NCBI RefSeq assembly: GCF_000332315.1
Contig: NZ_KB235933.1
Location: 655,236-719,235 of the forward strand
Direction: 5' to 3'
Length of the DNA: 64,000 nt
From: Prochlorothrix hollandica PCC 9006 = CALU 1027
GTDB lineage: Bacteria; Cyanobacteriota; Cyanobacteriia; Prochlorotrichales; Prochlorotrichaceae
Shown: piece by piece, positions 32,463-42,260 of the stretch
Layout of the letters: the number at the start of each line of letters is the position of its first letter
Numbering within the stretch: position 1 is the first letter of the stretch
Made by a program: the position numbers and the translations under genes
The notes under the pieces: generated by a model
What the model was told of the DNA's origin: nothing
Database searches by the model: none
The model's input: only the letters and a program-made list of their open reading frames with translations

Positions 32463-32808
32463 GCAAGGGAGCATCCCAGTTTCCGTAGTTTCCGTAGGTT
32501 GGGTTGAGGAATTAGGGCGATCGCCCCCACCGCTGCGTATGGCAAGGTTGCTCGTTGGGTTTCGTACCTCAACCTAACCTACGGTGGCTACGGTGGCTAC
32601 GGTGGCTACGGCGACTTTGTTCAGTCAACCAGGTCTTAGCCAGTCTGGTGTTGCCCCTATTTCCCTGGTTCCTTGCCCTCCGCCCAGCGCCCCCGCCAAA
32701 CCTTAAAATCCTCTGTGCCTGTGTCAGTTGGAGGGGGGAGGGGTTACCATAGCTCCACAAGCACTCGGTAACACCCGTTACGCATTTGGCCAGAGGACCT
32801 CGATATCT
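32463..32808. repeat. Spacer with dispersed and 9-bp tandem repeats
   Basis: No gene is seen. It contains a GTAGGTTGGGTTGAGG...GGGTTTCGTACCTCAACC dispersed element (about 32490-32582) and a CTACGGTGG unit repeated three to four times (about 32579-32608). The ribosome-binding site AGAGGA of the next gene is at its end. Confidence 0.7.
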
Positions 32809-35043
32809 ATGTTGCGTCCAGACAAAACACGGATTCTGTTAATGGTGGGGGGAATTGGGATCATCGCCTTGGCGGGAGCCGTGGGGGGGCGGTTCTTGGG
32901 GTTGGGTACCATTCCCTCCACCTGGTCCTCGGTCTCAACGCTGCTGACCCTAGACAACGGCGGCGTTGAGCCGGTGCAAACCCTGGGGAACTTATCCCCA
33001 GAGGAACTCACCGATCTGGCCCGCCAGTCTTCTTCCCGCGTCGATCGCAATCGTGCCCGTTATCTCCTGGCCCAACAACTGCTGCCCCTGCGTCCTGCCG
33101 ATGCCCTGGAGTGGATCGATGGCCTGGAGAAGGATTACCCGGTGCTGGCTCCCCATATCCTCAGCCTGCGGGCACAACTCCAGGGCAAACTGGGCAACAC
33201 CACCGCCGCCACCCAAACCTGGCAAATCCTTTTGCAGGACCATGGCACCAGTCCCGTGGCCGCTGAAGCCCTCTCTGCTTTAGCCCAAACCGATAGCCGC
33301 TATCGCGATCGCCTGATCCAAGAGTGGCCCGCCCATCCCTTGGCGGTGGAACTGGCCCTCAACACCCTAGAAGATCCCGATGCCGCTACCCCACCAGCCA
33401 ATGCCCCAGACCGCCGCGCCTTGATGTTGCTGGTGGCTCGCCATGGTCTCTACACCTACCAACTACCGGGGATTCTCGATCGCCTGGTGGATCAATACAG
33501 CGCCGAGTTAACCCCCGCTGACTGGGCCGCCATTGGGTTTGCCCACTGGGAGAAACTCAACTACCCGAAGGCCGCCAAAGCTTACGCTAAAGCCGAAGCG
33601 ACTCCCCTCCATCTGTACCGAGCTGCCCGCAGTTTCCAGATTGCAGAACAACCAGAATCGGCTATTACCTACTACAAAAAGCTGGTGGCCACCTTTCCCC
33701 AGGCTCCCGAAACAGCCCAAGGGCTAGCTAAATTGGCCCCTTTGCTGGAGGAACGGGATCTGCGGGCCGCTTTGCCCTATTGGGATCAACTGTATAAAAC
33801 CTTTCCCGACTCTGCTGCCGCCGCCCTCCTGGGCAAAGCGGAAACCCTGTCCTTGCTGGGGAGCCAAGTCTCAGCGGATCAAGCGCGACAGTCGGTGCTG
33901 AGTCAATATGGGGACTCGGATGCCGCCGCAGAGCTGCGCTGGCGACAGGCCCAGGCCCAGGTCAAAACCAAGAACTTAGATAAAGCTGCGGCCCTGGCCC
34001 AAACCATTCAGGATCGCAATCCCCACAGCCCGATCGCCCCGGAAGCAGGCTTTTGGGCCGGTCGCTGGTGGCAGACGGCGGGCAACAATGCCAAGGCCAA
34101 AGCTGTCTTTGAACAGGTGCTGCGGGATCACCCGGACTCCTATTTTGCATGGCGATCGGCGGTGTTTTTGAACTTACCCGTGGGGGATTTCCAATCCGTC
34201 TGGCAGGTAAACCCCGCTGTGCAGGTGGATCCCGTCCCCGCCGATCTCCCCGCTGGCTCCGAGGCGCTCCAGGAACTCTATCAACTGGGGCAATATGGGG
34301 ATGCGTGGCGGTTGTGGCAGGTGGAGCTGACCAATCCCGTGGAACCCACCGTGGCCGAGCAATTTACCGATGGCTTAATCCGCATCGGCATTGGCGATTA
34401 CCTGGATGGGATTTTCATGTTGGATAGTTTGAGTTTTCGCACGGATCCGGCGGAGCAAACGGCGGTGCAGGATCTGCACCACGGGGTTATTTTTTGGCAC
34501 AATCTCTATCCCTTCCCGTTCCAGGACATTATCGAAACCTGGTCTAGCCAGCGCCAGGTCAATCCCCTGTTGGTGACGGCCCTCATGCGCCAGGAATCGC
34601 GGTTTATGCCGGGGATCGAGTCGGTGGCGGGGGCCATGGGGTTGATGCAGGTGATGCCCAGCACGGGGGACTGGATTGCGGGACAGGTGGGGTTAACGGG
34701 CTATGACCTGCGGGAACCGGACACCAATGTTAGCCTGGGCACTTGGTACCTCAACTATACCCATGAGGAATGGCAGGGCAATTCCATGTTGGCGGTGGCG
34801 AGTTATAACGCAGGTCCCGGCAATGTGGCCGACTGGCTCGATCGCTACAGCCTGGAGGATGCCGATCTCTTTGTGGAGGATATCCCCTTTGGTGAGACCC
34901 AGGGCTATGTCAAATCAGTGTTTGAAAACTATTGGAATTATCTACGGCTCTATAATCCAGAGATTTCCGACTTAGTGGGCCAATATTCCCCAGATCATGC
35001 CAAGATTACGTTGATTCATACCGATCAGTCTGGAAAACCCTAA
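32809..35043 (+). CDS. slt: Soluble lytic murein transglycosylase (Slt70-like)
   Basis: 744 aa from the ATG at 32809 (AGAGGA upstream). An uncleaved signal anchor (ILLMVGGIGIIALAGAVGG) leads to a long alpha-helical TPR-like superhelix (residues about 60-560, for example FQIAEQPESAITYYKKLVAT and FPQAPETAQGLAKLAPLL) and a C-terminal SLT lysozyme-like domain. The catalytic Glu is in LVTALMRQESRFMP (about residue 593), followed by GAMGLMQVMPSTGDWIA and SYNAGPGNVADWL. It cleaves glycan strands with formation of 1,6-anhydromuramic acid during wall turnover. Length is slightly above that of E. coli Slt70. The gene is followed closely by moaB in the same direction. Confidence 0.9.
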   Translation: MLRPDKTRILLMVGGIGIIALAGAVGGRFLGLGTIPSTWSSVSTLLTLDNGGVEPVQTLGNLSPEELTDLARQSSSRVDRNRARYLLAQQLLPLRPADALEWIDGLEKDYPVLAPHILSLRAQLQGKLGNTTAATQTWQILLQDHGTSPVAAEALSALAQTDSRYRDRLIQEWPAHPLAVELALNTLEDPDAATPPANAPDRRALMLLVARHGLYTYQLPGILDRLVDQYSAELTPADWAAIGFAHWEKLNYPKAAKAYAKAEATPLHLYRAARSFQIAEQPESAITYYKKLVATFPQAPETAQGLAKLAPLLEERDLRAALPYWDQLYKTFPDSAAAALLGKAETLSLLGSQVSADQARQSVLSQYGDSDAAAELRWRQAQAQVKTKNLDKAAALAQTIQDRNPHSPIAPEAGFWAGRWWQTAGNNAKAKAVFEQVLRDHPDSYFAWRSAVFLNLPVGDFQSVWQVNPAVQVDPVPADLPAGSEALQELYQLGQYGDAWRLWQVELTNPVEPTVAEQFTDGLIRIGIGDYLDGIFMLDSLSFRTDPAEQTAVQDLHHGVIFWHNLYPFPFQDIIETWSSQRQVNPLLVTALMRQESRFMPGIESVAGAMGLMQVMPSTGDWIAGQVGLTGYDLREPDTNVSLGTWYLNYTHEEWQGNSMLAVASYNAGPGNVADWLDRYSLEDADLFVEDIPFGETQGYVKSVFENYWNYLRLYNPEISDLVGQYSPDHAKITLIHTDQSGKP

Positions 35044-35080
35044 CTTTTTCCTGAATCCCCCATCTGCTCCCCCATTACCT

Positions 35081-35620
35081 ATGGATCATCTGGATCATTC
35101 CCCCCCATCCCCCACCCCCCACCCGCTGGCCATTGCCCTGTTGACGGTGTCCGATAGTCGCACTGCTGCCACGGATCGATCGGGCCAGTTTCTGGCGCAC
35201 CAGGTGACCCAAGGGGGCTATTGCCTACGGGAGCAAACCCTGGTCAGTGACGATCGCTATCAGGTGCGGGCGATCGTCTCCCGCTGGATCGCAGACCCCC
35301 AGATCCAGGTAATCATCACCACGGGGGGCACCGGGCCAACGGGGCGGGACATTACCCCCGAAGCGGTGCAGGTGTTGCTGGACAAAGAATTACCCGGTTT
35401 TGGGGAACTGTTCCGCTGGCTGTCCTATGGGGAGATTAAAACCGCCACCATCCAATCCCGCGCCCTGGGGGGGGTGGCCAATGGCACCTATGTCTTCTGT
35501 TTACCGGGTTCCACCGCTGCCTGTCGCCTCGCCTGGGAGCAGTTGATTGCGCCCCAGTTCAACCCCCAAGATTCAGCCTGCAATCTGGTGTCCCTGCTGC
35601 CCCGCCTCGCAGAATCCTAG
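35081..35620 (+). CDS. moaB: Molybdenum cofactor biosynthesis protein MoaB
   Basis: 179 aa with the MoaB/MogA fold. Signatures are [19 protein letters not shown] at the start, the molybdopterin-binding loop [17 protein letters not shown] and [20 protein letters not shown], then [16 protein letters not shown]. Length and motif order match MoaB-type proteins, which adenylylate molybdopterin or are closely related to enzymes that do. It starts 38 bp after the transglycosylase gene, so co-transcription is possible though the functions are unrelated. No clear ribosome-binding site is visible before the ATG at 35081. Confidence 0.92.
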   Translation: MDHLDHSPPSPTPHPLAIALLTVSDSRTAATDRSGQFLAHQVTQGGYCLREQTLVSDDRYQVRAIVSRWIADPQIQVIITTGGTGPTGRDITPEAVQVLLDKELPGFGELFRWLSYGEIKTATIQSRALGGVANGTYVFCLPGSTAACRLAWEQLIAPQFNPQDSACNLVSLLPRLAES

Positions 35621-35723
35621 GAAACTGACCAAACCTGAATAACGAACTCTAAACCGTGCAAAAACCGTGCAAGGGCTGGAGTTTAAGGCATGATAGAAGT
35701 CATAGACTCCCGGATCCCCGCCT

Positions 35724-38700
35724 ATGATTCCCCTCCACCTTAGCCTCAAAAATTTTCTCAGTTACCAACAGGTGACCTTAGACCTGCGGGGCTTACACAC
35801 GGCTTGCATCTGTGGCTCCAATGGGGCGGGCAAGTCATCCCTGCTGGAATCCATTACCTGGGTGCTGTGGGGCCAAAGTCGGGCCGTGGCCGAAGATGAT
35901 GTCATCCATGGGCGAGAAGCCGAGGCCCAAGTGGATTTCATTTTTGAGAATCATCACCAAACCTACCGGGTCTTGCGCAGTCGCCACCGCAAACAAACCA
36001 CCAGCCTAGAGTTCCAGGTGTCCCAGGGCTTTGATCCCCACAGCCAAAGCCATCAGTTCCGCAGCTTGACGGAAAAGGGGCTGCGATCGACCCAACAGCG
36101 CATTAACCAAACCCTGAAGCTGGACTATGAAACCTTCGTTAACTCCGCCTACCTGCGCCAAGGGCGAGCCGATGAGTTCATGCTGAAGAAACCCAGCGAA
36201 CGGAAGCAAATTCTGGCGGATTTACTCAAATTACAGGACTATGACGACCTGGCGGAACGGGCTAAGGATAAGGTGCGGGATTACAAGGCTCAAGCCACGG
36301 TCTTAGAGCAAAGCCTAGCCCTCCTGGCCCAGCAGTTGGCCACGGTCTCTACCCTGGCGGAGGACTGTGCCGCCCTCCAGGCCACCATTGCCGACCTGCA
36401 ACAACAGCAGGCCCAGGATCAGCAGCATCTCCAAGCCCTGCAACAGCAGCAACAGGAGCAACAGCACTGGCGACAGACCTTGGACTGGCAACAGCAGCAA
36501 CAACAGCGCCTTGGACAGCTTTTAGCCCAGTTAGATCAGGATTTGGCCCTAGCCGAGGGACAACGGCAGCAGTTGGACCAGATTCTGGGGCAGGGGGAAA
36601 CCATCAGCCAGGGCTATGACCAGTGGCAACAGTTGCAGAGCCAGGAGGAAATCTGGAACCAGCGGGCCAGGGGTTACCAAGAGGCCAGCCAACGGCTCCA
36701 GACCTTGCAGCAGCAGTACCAGGAGCAGACCCACCATCTGCACCAGCAACGGGATCGCCTCCAGCAGCAACAGGAGCAGGTGCAGCAGCAGCAGGCCAGT
36801 TTGCAGCAAACCTTGCAGAAAAAGGTGGAGGTGGCCGTGGCGGTTCAAACCCTGTGTTTGGCCCGCGATCGCCTGCAACAGTTGGATCAGCTCCAGGTGC
36901 AGGTTACGCCCCTGCTGCAACGGCAAACCCAGATCCAGTTACAGCTCCAAGCCAGCCGGAGCCGCCACAGTAGCCGCTTAGAACAGGTGCAGGGCCAACT
37001 CCAGCATCTGGACCAGCAAAAAGCCCAATGGACCCGGCTCCAGCAGGAATTAGAGCAAATTCAGCAGCGCAGCGCCGCCCTGGAACAGCGCCAGGGCTAT
37101 TTGGATCAGGTGCGGGAAAAGGGGTTGGAGCGGCGATCGTTCTGGGAGCGGCTCAAGGCCCACCACCGGGACCACGAAACCCAGTTGGAGGAGTTGGATC
37201 AGAAAATTGCCCAGTTGCAGGAACCGGGAATGCCCTGTCCGTTGTGCGATCGACCCTTGGACGATCAACACTGGGAGATTGTGCAACAACAACAACAGCG
37301 CGATCGCCGGGATATTTTAGACTTGATTTGGGTGGTGAAAGACCAAACAGCGGTTTCTGAACGGGAAATTCAGGTATTGCGCCAAGAATATCGCCAGGTG
37401 GAACAGGAGTTACAGGACTATGGGTCCGTCTTGGAGCGGCGGGGCCAACTGCAACAGCAACTGCGGGCCATAGAGGAGCTGGAAGAACAACGGCAGGCGT
37501 TGGCAACGGAAGCGGAAACTCTAGCCTATATCCTCAGCCAGGAAGAGTTTGAGCCAGAATTACAGCAAGAACTGCGTCATGTCGAGACTACTTTGGCCAC
37601 CTTGGCCTATGACGATCGCACCCATGCCCTGGCACGGGGGGAGGTGGATCGGTGGCGCTGGGGGGAAATTCGCCAAGCGGAAATCCAAAGTGCCGAGCGC
37701 CAGTACCAGCAGTTGGAGGATCAGCGGCCCGTCTTGGCGACCCAACTGCACCAGCTACAACAGCAGGAAGTCGCCCTGGCCCACAGTCCCCTGCACCAAG
37801 AGATGGCCCAAGTGCGCCAGAACCTGGAGGAACTGGACTATGATCTGGATCGCCATACCCAATTGCGGCGATCGCTGCGGGAAGCCCAGGGCTGGCAACT
37901 GCGCTATCAGGAACTAGTCCAGGCCCAACAGACCTATCCCCAGGTGCAGGAGCGGATCCAGTCCTTGGGGCAGCAGCAGCAACTGCGGCAACAGGAACAG
38001 CAGGAATTACAGGGTCAACTGGAGGATTTGCGCCAACGCCTCGGAATGGTCCCCGATCTCCAGGGGGATCTCGATCGCAGCCAACAGCAGATCCAGCACC
38101 GCCGCCAGCATCTGGATCAGCAATTAGCCGCCCTGGGCCGACTGCAACAGCAACAGCGCCAACTGGAAACCCTCGGTCAGCAACAGCAACAGCAGCACAA
38201 CCAACTGCACACCTGCCGCCACCAACAACGGGTTCACCAGGAATTAGTCCATGCTTTCGGTAAAAACGGCATTCAAGCCCTGTTAATCGAGAATTTGCTG
38301 CCTCAGTTGGAAAGTGAGGCCAATAAAATCCTCTCCCGCCTCAGCGGTAACCAACTCCATGTCCAGTTTATTACCCAACGGGCACGGCGCAATAGTCGCA
38401 ATAGCAATGACAAGCTCATTGATACCCTCGATATCTGCATTGCCGATGTGCGGGGGACTCGGCCCTATGAAACCTATTCGGGGGGGGAGGCGTTTCGGGT
38501 CAATTTTGCCATTCGTTTGGCCTTGGCTCGCCTCTTGGCCCAGCGATCGGGGGCATCCCTGCAACTGCTGGTGGTGGATGAGGGCTTTGGTACCCAGGAC
38601 GCGGAGGGCTGCGATCGTTTGATTGCGGCCATCAATGCCATTTCTCCTGATTTTGCCTGCATTTTGGCCATCACCCACATGTCCCAGTTCAAGGAAGCGT

Positions 38701-38762
38701 TCCAAACCCGCATTGAGGTCACGAAAACCGGCCAAGGTTCCCAACTCAGTCTCACGGTTTAA
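35724..38762 (+). CDS. sbcC: SbcC, ATPase subunit of the SbcCD nuclease
   Basis: 1012 aa SMC/Rad50-like ATPase. The N-terminal half of the nucleotide-binding head has Walker A GSNGAGKSSLLESI and the Q-loop region; the C-terminal half has the signature YSGGEAFRVNFAIRLALARL and Walker B LLVVDEGFGTQD. Between them lie two long coiled-coil arms joined at a zinc hook, CPLC (about residue 503), in GMPCPLCDRPLDD. With SbcD it opens hairpins and processes DNA ends. The coiled coil is extremely Gln-rich, with runs of QQQQQ. SbcD is not in the window. Start ATG at 35724 lies 100 bp after moaB. Confidence 0.95.
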   Translation: MIPLHLSLKNFLSYQQVTLDLRGLHTACICGSNGAGKSSLLESITWVLWGQSRAVAEDDVIHGREAEAQVDFIFENHHQTYRVLRSRHRKQTTSLEFQVSQGFDPHSQSHQFRSLTEKGLRSTQQRINQTLKLDYETFVNSAYLRQGRADEFMLKKPSERKQILADLLKLQDYDDLAERAKDKVRDYKAQATVLEQSLALLAQQLATVSTLAEDCAALQATIADLQQQQAQDQQHLQALQQQQQEQQHWRQTLDWQQQQQQRLGQLLAQLDQDLALAEGQRQQLDQILGQGETISQGYDQWQQLQSQEEIWNQRARGYQEASQRLQTLQQQYQEQTHHLHQQRDRLQQQQEQVQQQQASLQQTLQKKVEVAVAVQTLCLARDRLQQLDQLQVQVTPLLQRQTQIQLQLQASRSRHSSRLEQVQGQLQHLDQQKAQWTRLQQELEQIQQRSAALEQRQGYLDQVREKGLERRSFWERLKAHHRDHETQLEELDQKIAQLQEPGMPCPLCDRPLDDQHWEIVQQQQQRDRRDILDLIWVVKDQTAVSEREIQVLRQEYRQVEQELQDYGSVLERRGQLQQQLRAIEELEEQRQALATEAETLAYILSQEEFEPELQQELRHVETTLATLAYDDRTHALARGEVDRWRWGEIRQAEIQSAERQYQQLEDQRPVLATQLHQLQQQEVALAHSPLHQEMAQVRQNLEELDYDLDRHTQLRRSLREAQGWQLRYQELVQAQQTYPQVQERIQSLGQQQQLRQQEQQELQGQLEDLRQRLGMVPDLQGDLDRSQQQIQHRRQHLDQQLAALGRLQQQQRQLETLGQQQQQQHNQLHTCRHQQRVHQELVHAFGKNGIQALLIENLLPQLESEANKILSRLSGNQLHVQFITQRARRNSRNSNDKLIDTLDICIADVRGTRPYETYSGGEAFRVNFAIRLALARLLAQRSGASLQLLVVDEGFGTQDAEGCDRLIAAINAISPDFACILAITHMSQFKEAFQTRIEVTKTGQGSQLSLTV

Positions 38763-38880
38763 GCCCGAAGTCCCTCACCCTAAATCCCTCTCCCAGGGCG
38801 GGAGAGGGACTTTAGACGCATTGGTTGCCCATCGCCTTACTCTGAACCGGGAAGGTTATCGGGTTCAATAACCCTAGAAT
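38763..38880. repeat. Intergenic REP-like palindrome between sbcC and CRISPR operon
   Basis: CCCTCACCCTAAATCCCTCT followed by CCCAGGGCGGGAGAGGGACTTT is a copy of the dispersed REP-like repeat also at about 29260, 55895 and 57355. A GAACC...GGTTC imperfect hairpin (38848-38872) lies just after the last CRISPR-operon gene and may act as its terminator. Confidence 0.6.
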
Positions 38881-39594
38881 TTAATCTGCCAATTTCTTAA
38901 ATTTAACGTGCTTTAGCTCATCATCTTTGATTTCAACCCAAACAAGTCCAGAGTCAGGAATTTTATCGTAGCGTTTCTGTTCCGCCTCAATAAACTCAAT
39001 CGTGTCAACTCTATAGACCACCTCTTTCTTTTTAGAGGACTTCTTCTCCACTACCGTAGCCTGAAGTAATGCCCCCACCGATACATCTTGTCCCTGTGCC
39101 TTTAACTTTTCCCGCAACTGTTGCTTAGGATCAGCTATATTCTGTGCTAAAACCGGTTTTTGATGTGAATGTGGGGATTGAGACTCGGGGGGACTCTTAT
39201 ACTGACCTTGGTTACCTCGATCGTGCCCTCTCTCATCCCGGCTTTGATGATAAAAGGCCGCTAGGCGACTGGACCAGCCTAGTAGTTGCAACAACAGATC
39301 CCGATCTTCTCGGTAGGGTTTGAGATGTAAATCAAGGATTTCAGCTATTTTTAAGTAATATTTCTCAATATTTCCCCCATGACCAAAGCTATCCCCCTTT
39401 GTTCTCCAAATCTTCAGATAATTCCAAAGGTTACCCCCATGACCAAGAGACTGGTAATAGCTCAAAACCTTCTTGAACTCTGTCAGTAAGCCTTTATCAC
39501 TCTGTCCATAGCCTCGCTGCGCTTGGGCCAAATCAAAAGCAACAGTCTCTACTAATTCCCATTCCTGGGCTGTAAGCTCCCGAAGTGGACTCAT
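38881..39594 (-). CDS. CRISPR operon-terminal protein, unknown family
   Basis: 237 aa, last gene of the type III-D operon; its start codon directly abuts the stop of the preceding RAMP gene (39595), so it is translationally linked. I do not recognise the family. The N-terminal 100 residues are helical (ELTAQEWELVETVAFDLAQA, KKVLSYYQSLGHGG) with a duplicated GHGGN motif (SLGHGGNLWNYLK and SFGHGGNIEKYYLK). The middle is hydrophilic and probably disordered (RDERGHDRGNQGQYKSPPES). The C-terminal 90 residues read as a small beta-rich domain (SVGALLQATVVEKKSSKKKE, VVYRVDTIEFIEAEQ), possibly OB-like. An extra small effector subunit or an RNA-binding accessory protein are both possible. Confidence 0.7.
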   Translation of the reverse strand: MSPLRELTAQEWELVETVAFDLAQAQRGYGQSDKGLLTEFKKVLSYYQSLGHGGNLWNYLKIWRTKGDSFGHGGNIEKYYLKIAEILDLHLKPYREDRDLLLQLLGWSSRLAAFYHQSRDERGHDRGNQGQYKSPPESQSPHSHQKPVLAQNIADPKQQLREKLKAQGQDVSVGALLQATVVEKKSSKKKEVVYRVDTIEFIEAEQKRYDKIPDSGLVWVEIKDDELKHVKFKKLAD

Positions 39595-40662
39595 TTAGTA
39601 TTGCTCCTTGGGTTGATAGTTAGTTTCAGTTAGGATGTGCGTCAGTTGCTGCAACTGTGGGCCGAGGACATAGTTAGACTGTTTGGCGGCGGCCATACAG
39701 CGCTGCTGAAACTGCCGTAAACCCTCCCCGGTCAGTGATCCTGGTTGCTGGGCATAGGTGCGGTAGCGATCGATCACAGTCTGTGAAGGCGATCCCTCTC
39801 CCGCTAGGGCAGTCCATTCCGTCACCTGCACCGTCAAATTCCCAAACCCCACAGGCTTCCCACTCCCCAGCCGCAGTTTCCAGGGCTGATCCAAATTTTC
39901 TAGCCCTAAGGCCAGCAACAGCGCTCCTATTTCCTGTTCCGAGAGGTTGGTAACCCTCAAACTGGTTTTGAACTGATAACCGGGTTTGGCTGTTTGGGTA
40001 GGAATATTCTTTTTATTTTCCGGCACGGTTTCGGTGGTCGAGACATAAAACTTCCGACCTGTCACCTGTTGCTGGCCATTGTCATAGGCTTGATAGGCGG
40101 GCTGGGGAGACTTCAATGTGGGCATATAGCTGGTTGTCACCTGCCCCGTGCCCACCGCTTCACTAAAACAGGCTAATCCCTGCCAGCCCATGGTTCCAAA
40201 GACCCGACAGGCCGGACAGAGACGACTGTTGCGCTTATCTTGTAGTGTTTGTTCTGGAGAAACCTTGACTGCGCCACACTTGGCTAGCTCTGAGGCAACG
40301 TGCAGCGTCTTTTTGCTGGTTGTTTTGGCTTGGGGTAACCCTAGGCAACTGGCTGTAATGGCTTCAAAGGCCGATCGCACCACCCCTTTGAGGGAGCTAC
40401 CGGGAATTAAAAGCTGGCGATCGCGCTGTATTGCTGTTTTAACCAGAGGTTCCTTGAGACCCACATCAGTGCCTAGGGCAATAATTCCTGAAGCTACCAA
40501 AGTAGCCGTTTCCACGTTTAAGGTGAGGGAGAGTATACCTGTGTAGCGTTGGTGATCAAAGCATTCTTGCCCAGCCGTGACCGGTTGTTTTTTGGCCCGA
40601 TCGGGTAAGCTAACAAAACGGTAGGGCTTATCTGCGGGACTGGTTTGAAGATTTGGGGGCAT
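39595..40662 (-). CDS. Cas7-like RAMP protein (type III, Csm3 group), CxxC-bearing
   Basis: 355 aa. The ATG at 40662 is taken because GAGGA lies 10 nt upstream; the frame is open to 40722. RAMP marks are LLIPGSSLKGVVRSAFEAI near the N-terminus and the Gly-rich loop RLGSGKPVGFGNLTV near the C-terminus. A LCPACRVFGTMGWQGLACFS segment with CxxC fits a zinc-binding insertion as in several type III Cas7 proteins. Where catalytic Cas7/Csm3 proteins have Asp before the PGSS motif, this one reads GLKEPLVKT, with Glu or no catalytic residue. It should form part of the crRNA-binding backbone. It lies between Csx19-like and the unknown 237-aa gene. Confidence 0.85.
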   Translation of the reverse strand: MPPNLQTSPADKPYRFVSLPDRAKKQPVTAGQECFDHQRYTGILSLTLNVETATLVASGIIALGTDVGLKEPLVKTAIQRDRQLLIPGSSLKGVVRSAFEAITASCLGLPQAKTTSKKTLHVASELAKCGAVKVSPEQTLQDKRNSRLCPACRVFGTMGWQGLACFSEAVGTGQVTTSYMPTLKSPQPAYQAYDNGQQQVTGRKFYVSTTETVPENKKNIPTQTAKPGYQFKTSLRVTNLSEQEIGALLLALGLENLDQPWKLRLGSGKPVGFGNLTVQVTEWTALAGEGSPSQTVIDRYRTYAQQPGSLTGEGLRQFQQRCMAAAKQSNYVLGPQLQQLTHILTETNYQPKEQY

Positions 40663-40752
40663 GGGAGTTGTTCCTCGCGATCGCATAGTTTGGGTGGGGG
40701 AAACGGTTAATGGAGGCTGCATTGGGCGCGGAAACCACGCCCCTACAATGGT

Positions 40753-41268
40753 TTAGACCTGGGAGACAAGGGCGACAAAATGGGTGATTCCCGTGTTCTT
40801 ATGGATAAAATGGCGCTGTCGCAGCGATTTTGGATCCAACTCTGGGGAAACTATAAACCCTTTGGGGAAGCGAGTTCCCTCACTGCCGCCCTCCTGGGGT
40901 AGCACTGCGTTATAGTCCACCGTTTTCCAGGGAATTACGGCTTGATGCTCCTGAAGCGGGGTAAACCCAGGGAAAGGGGTCTCACTGTCCGCCCGTCCTA
41001 ACAGCAACAAATGATACTGGGGCGGCTTCTGGGCGAGACGACGCGATCGCCGCTCCCAGCGCAACTCCAAACTCTGGGTAAATACCTGCCCTACCGGACT
41101 GAGACCTTTGGGTAAATACTGGGTCTCAAAGGTGGACTGATCGATCAAGCCACTGACCCGGTGATGCCAGCGCAGGAAATAGTAGGGCGAAAAATTCCCT
41201 AATGGCTTGAGAGTTGCCAAAACCGTTTCTGGGTCGTCCACCAATTGCCATCCCACAAATCCATTCAT
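40753..41268 (-). CDS. csx19: Csx19-like type III-D accessory protein
   Basis: 171 aa. The ATG at 41268 overlaps the stop of the upstream RAMP gene as ATGA, showing translational coupling. The sequence (GNFSPYYFLRWHHRVSGLID, QSLELRWERRSRRLAQKP, FIHKNTGITHFVALV) has no catalytic motif that I can point to. Its size, position between RAMP genes and general pattern fit the Csx19 family (TIGR03984), which is a marker of subtype III-D and a component of the effector complex. The assignment is by context and overall resemblance rather than a decisive motif. Confidence 0.55.
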   Translation of the reverse strand: MNGFVGWQLVDDPETVLATLKPLGNFSPYYFLRWHHRVSGLIDQSTFETQYLPKGLSPVGQVFTQSLELRWERRSRRLAQKPPQYHLLLLGRADSETPFPGFTPLQEHQAVIPWKTVDYNAVLPQEGGSEGTRFPKGFIVSPELDPKSLRQRHFIHKNTGITHFVALVSQV

Positions 41269-42215
41269 GCCGCTTTCTCCTCTGACAAAACTATACTCCA
41301 GGACTTGACGGCTAGCCCAAACAACGTTTTGACGAGTACCTCTCCGCTCCAGACCTGTTCCACCCCAAACCCTAAATCCATCGATTTAGCTCCAACGGGG
41401 GTTTCCGTTTGGCGATCGGGCTTGGGAAATCCATACTCCCCGGCTTCAGCCGCCGTCAGAAACTCTCCTGCTCCCAACAGCGTCCGATATTCCCAGCGTT
41501 TCTCGGCATTCCCCAAAAGCTGAAACTCGCTGTTTCTTTCCTCCCGAATACAGCCCGGATAGGCCACCGTTGCTTTCTCCAACGTCACCGACACCAACCC
41601 CAACCCCCGCGACTTGGCAAAGCCCAAACTAAACCAGCCTTCCTCCAAATCCCGCAGCACCAAGCCGATTAAGCCCAACTGAGCTAGGCTAAAGTTCTTC
41701 AGGTGGATTTTTGTCTTAAATTGGCCCCCGGTGCAGACTTGGAACTGAAAAAGACTCCCTCCCGCCGTCGAGCCGAAGACCCGATCGATGGCCACCCCAT
41801 TGCGCTCCTCTAGTTGCACCTCCCCCACCGGGTAGGCATCTTCCACCCGAAACCGGCTAGCCATCTCCGTACTGCCAAAAATTTGCTCCGTAAAAGAAGA
41901 GAACTGATAGATTTTCTCCGCTTTGTTTTTTTTAACCGCTTGTTGTAGGGGATCATTTGCCCACAATCCCAAACCGGCACCATTCGGTTTTTCACCGCCA
42001 ACTGTGCGCACAATCCGCTCGGCATGGGCACGAATCGCTCCCTTGAGGCTGCTGCCCGGTAAATAAATACAGCGCTGGCCCCCGTGGTAGGTTTCCACAA
42101 ACTCCATGTCCGGCTTGGTGGGGTCTGCCCCCTGTTTGCCAGACTTAATCAGGATCGGTCCCTGGGGACTGAGGGACAATTCGATCGTGCAATGGTTCAC
42201 TAATTTATTGTGCAT
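41265..42215 (-). CDS. Cas7-like RAMP protein (Csm3 group)
   Basis: 316 aa. N-terminal ferredoxin-like strand CTIELSLSPQGPILIKSGKQ, a candidate catalytic Asp in GADPTKPDMEFVE, then IYLPGSSLKGAIRAHAERIV. A middle segment IFGSTEMASRFRVEDAYP and ERNGVAIDRVFGSTAGGSLF is the conserved Csm3-type thumb and RNA-contact region, and the Gly-rich loop is LGFAKSRGLGLVSVTLEK. It should bind the crRNA backbone and may cut target RNA at 6-nt steps. It is preceded by AAGAGGTG 7 nt before the ATG. Upstream, a 103-bp MITE now separates it from the csm3 gene; before insertion the genes were about 19 bp apart. Confidence 0.85.
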   Translation of the reverse strand: MHNKLVNHCTIELSLSPQGPILIKSGKQGADPTKPDMEFVETYHGGQRCIYLPGSSLKGAIRAHAERIVRTVGGEKPNGAGLGLWANDPLQQAVKKNKAEKIYQFSSFTEQIFGSTEMASRFRVEDAYPVGEVQLEERNGVAIDRVFGSTAGGSLFQFQVCTGGQFKTKIHLKNFSLAQLGLIGLVLRDLEEGWFSLGFAKSRGLGLVSVTLEKATVAYPGCIREERNSEFQLLGNAEKRWEYRTLLGAGEFLTAAEAGEYGFPKPDRQTETPVGAKSMDLGFGVEQVWSGEVLVKTLFGLAVKSWSIVLSEEKAA

Positions 42216-42260
42216 AACACACCTCTTAAGACGATTAAGTTAAGACGATTAAGGCCATAC

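Noticed and set aside
36315-36926. Leu-rich minus-strand frames that look like membrane proteins inside sbcC
   Set aside because: They are the reverse complement of poly-Gln coiled-coil codons (CAG read as CTG).
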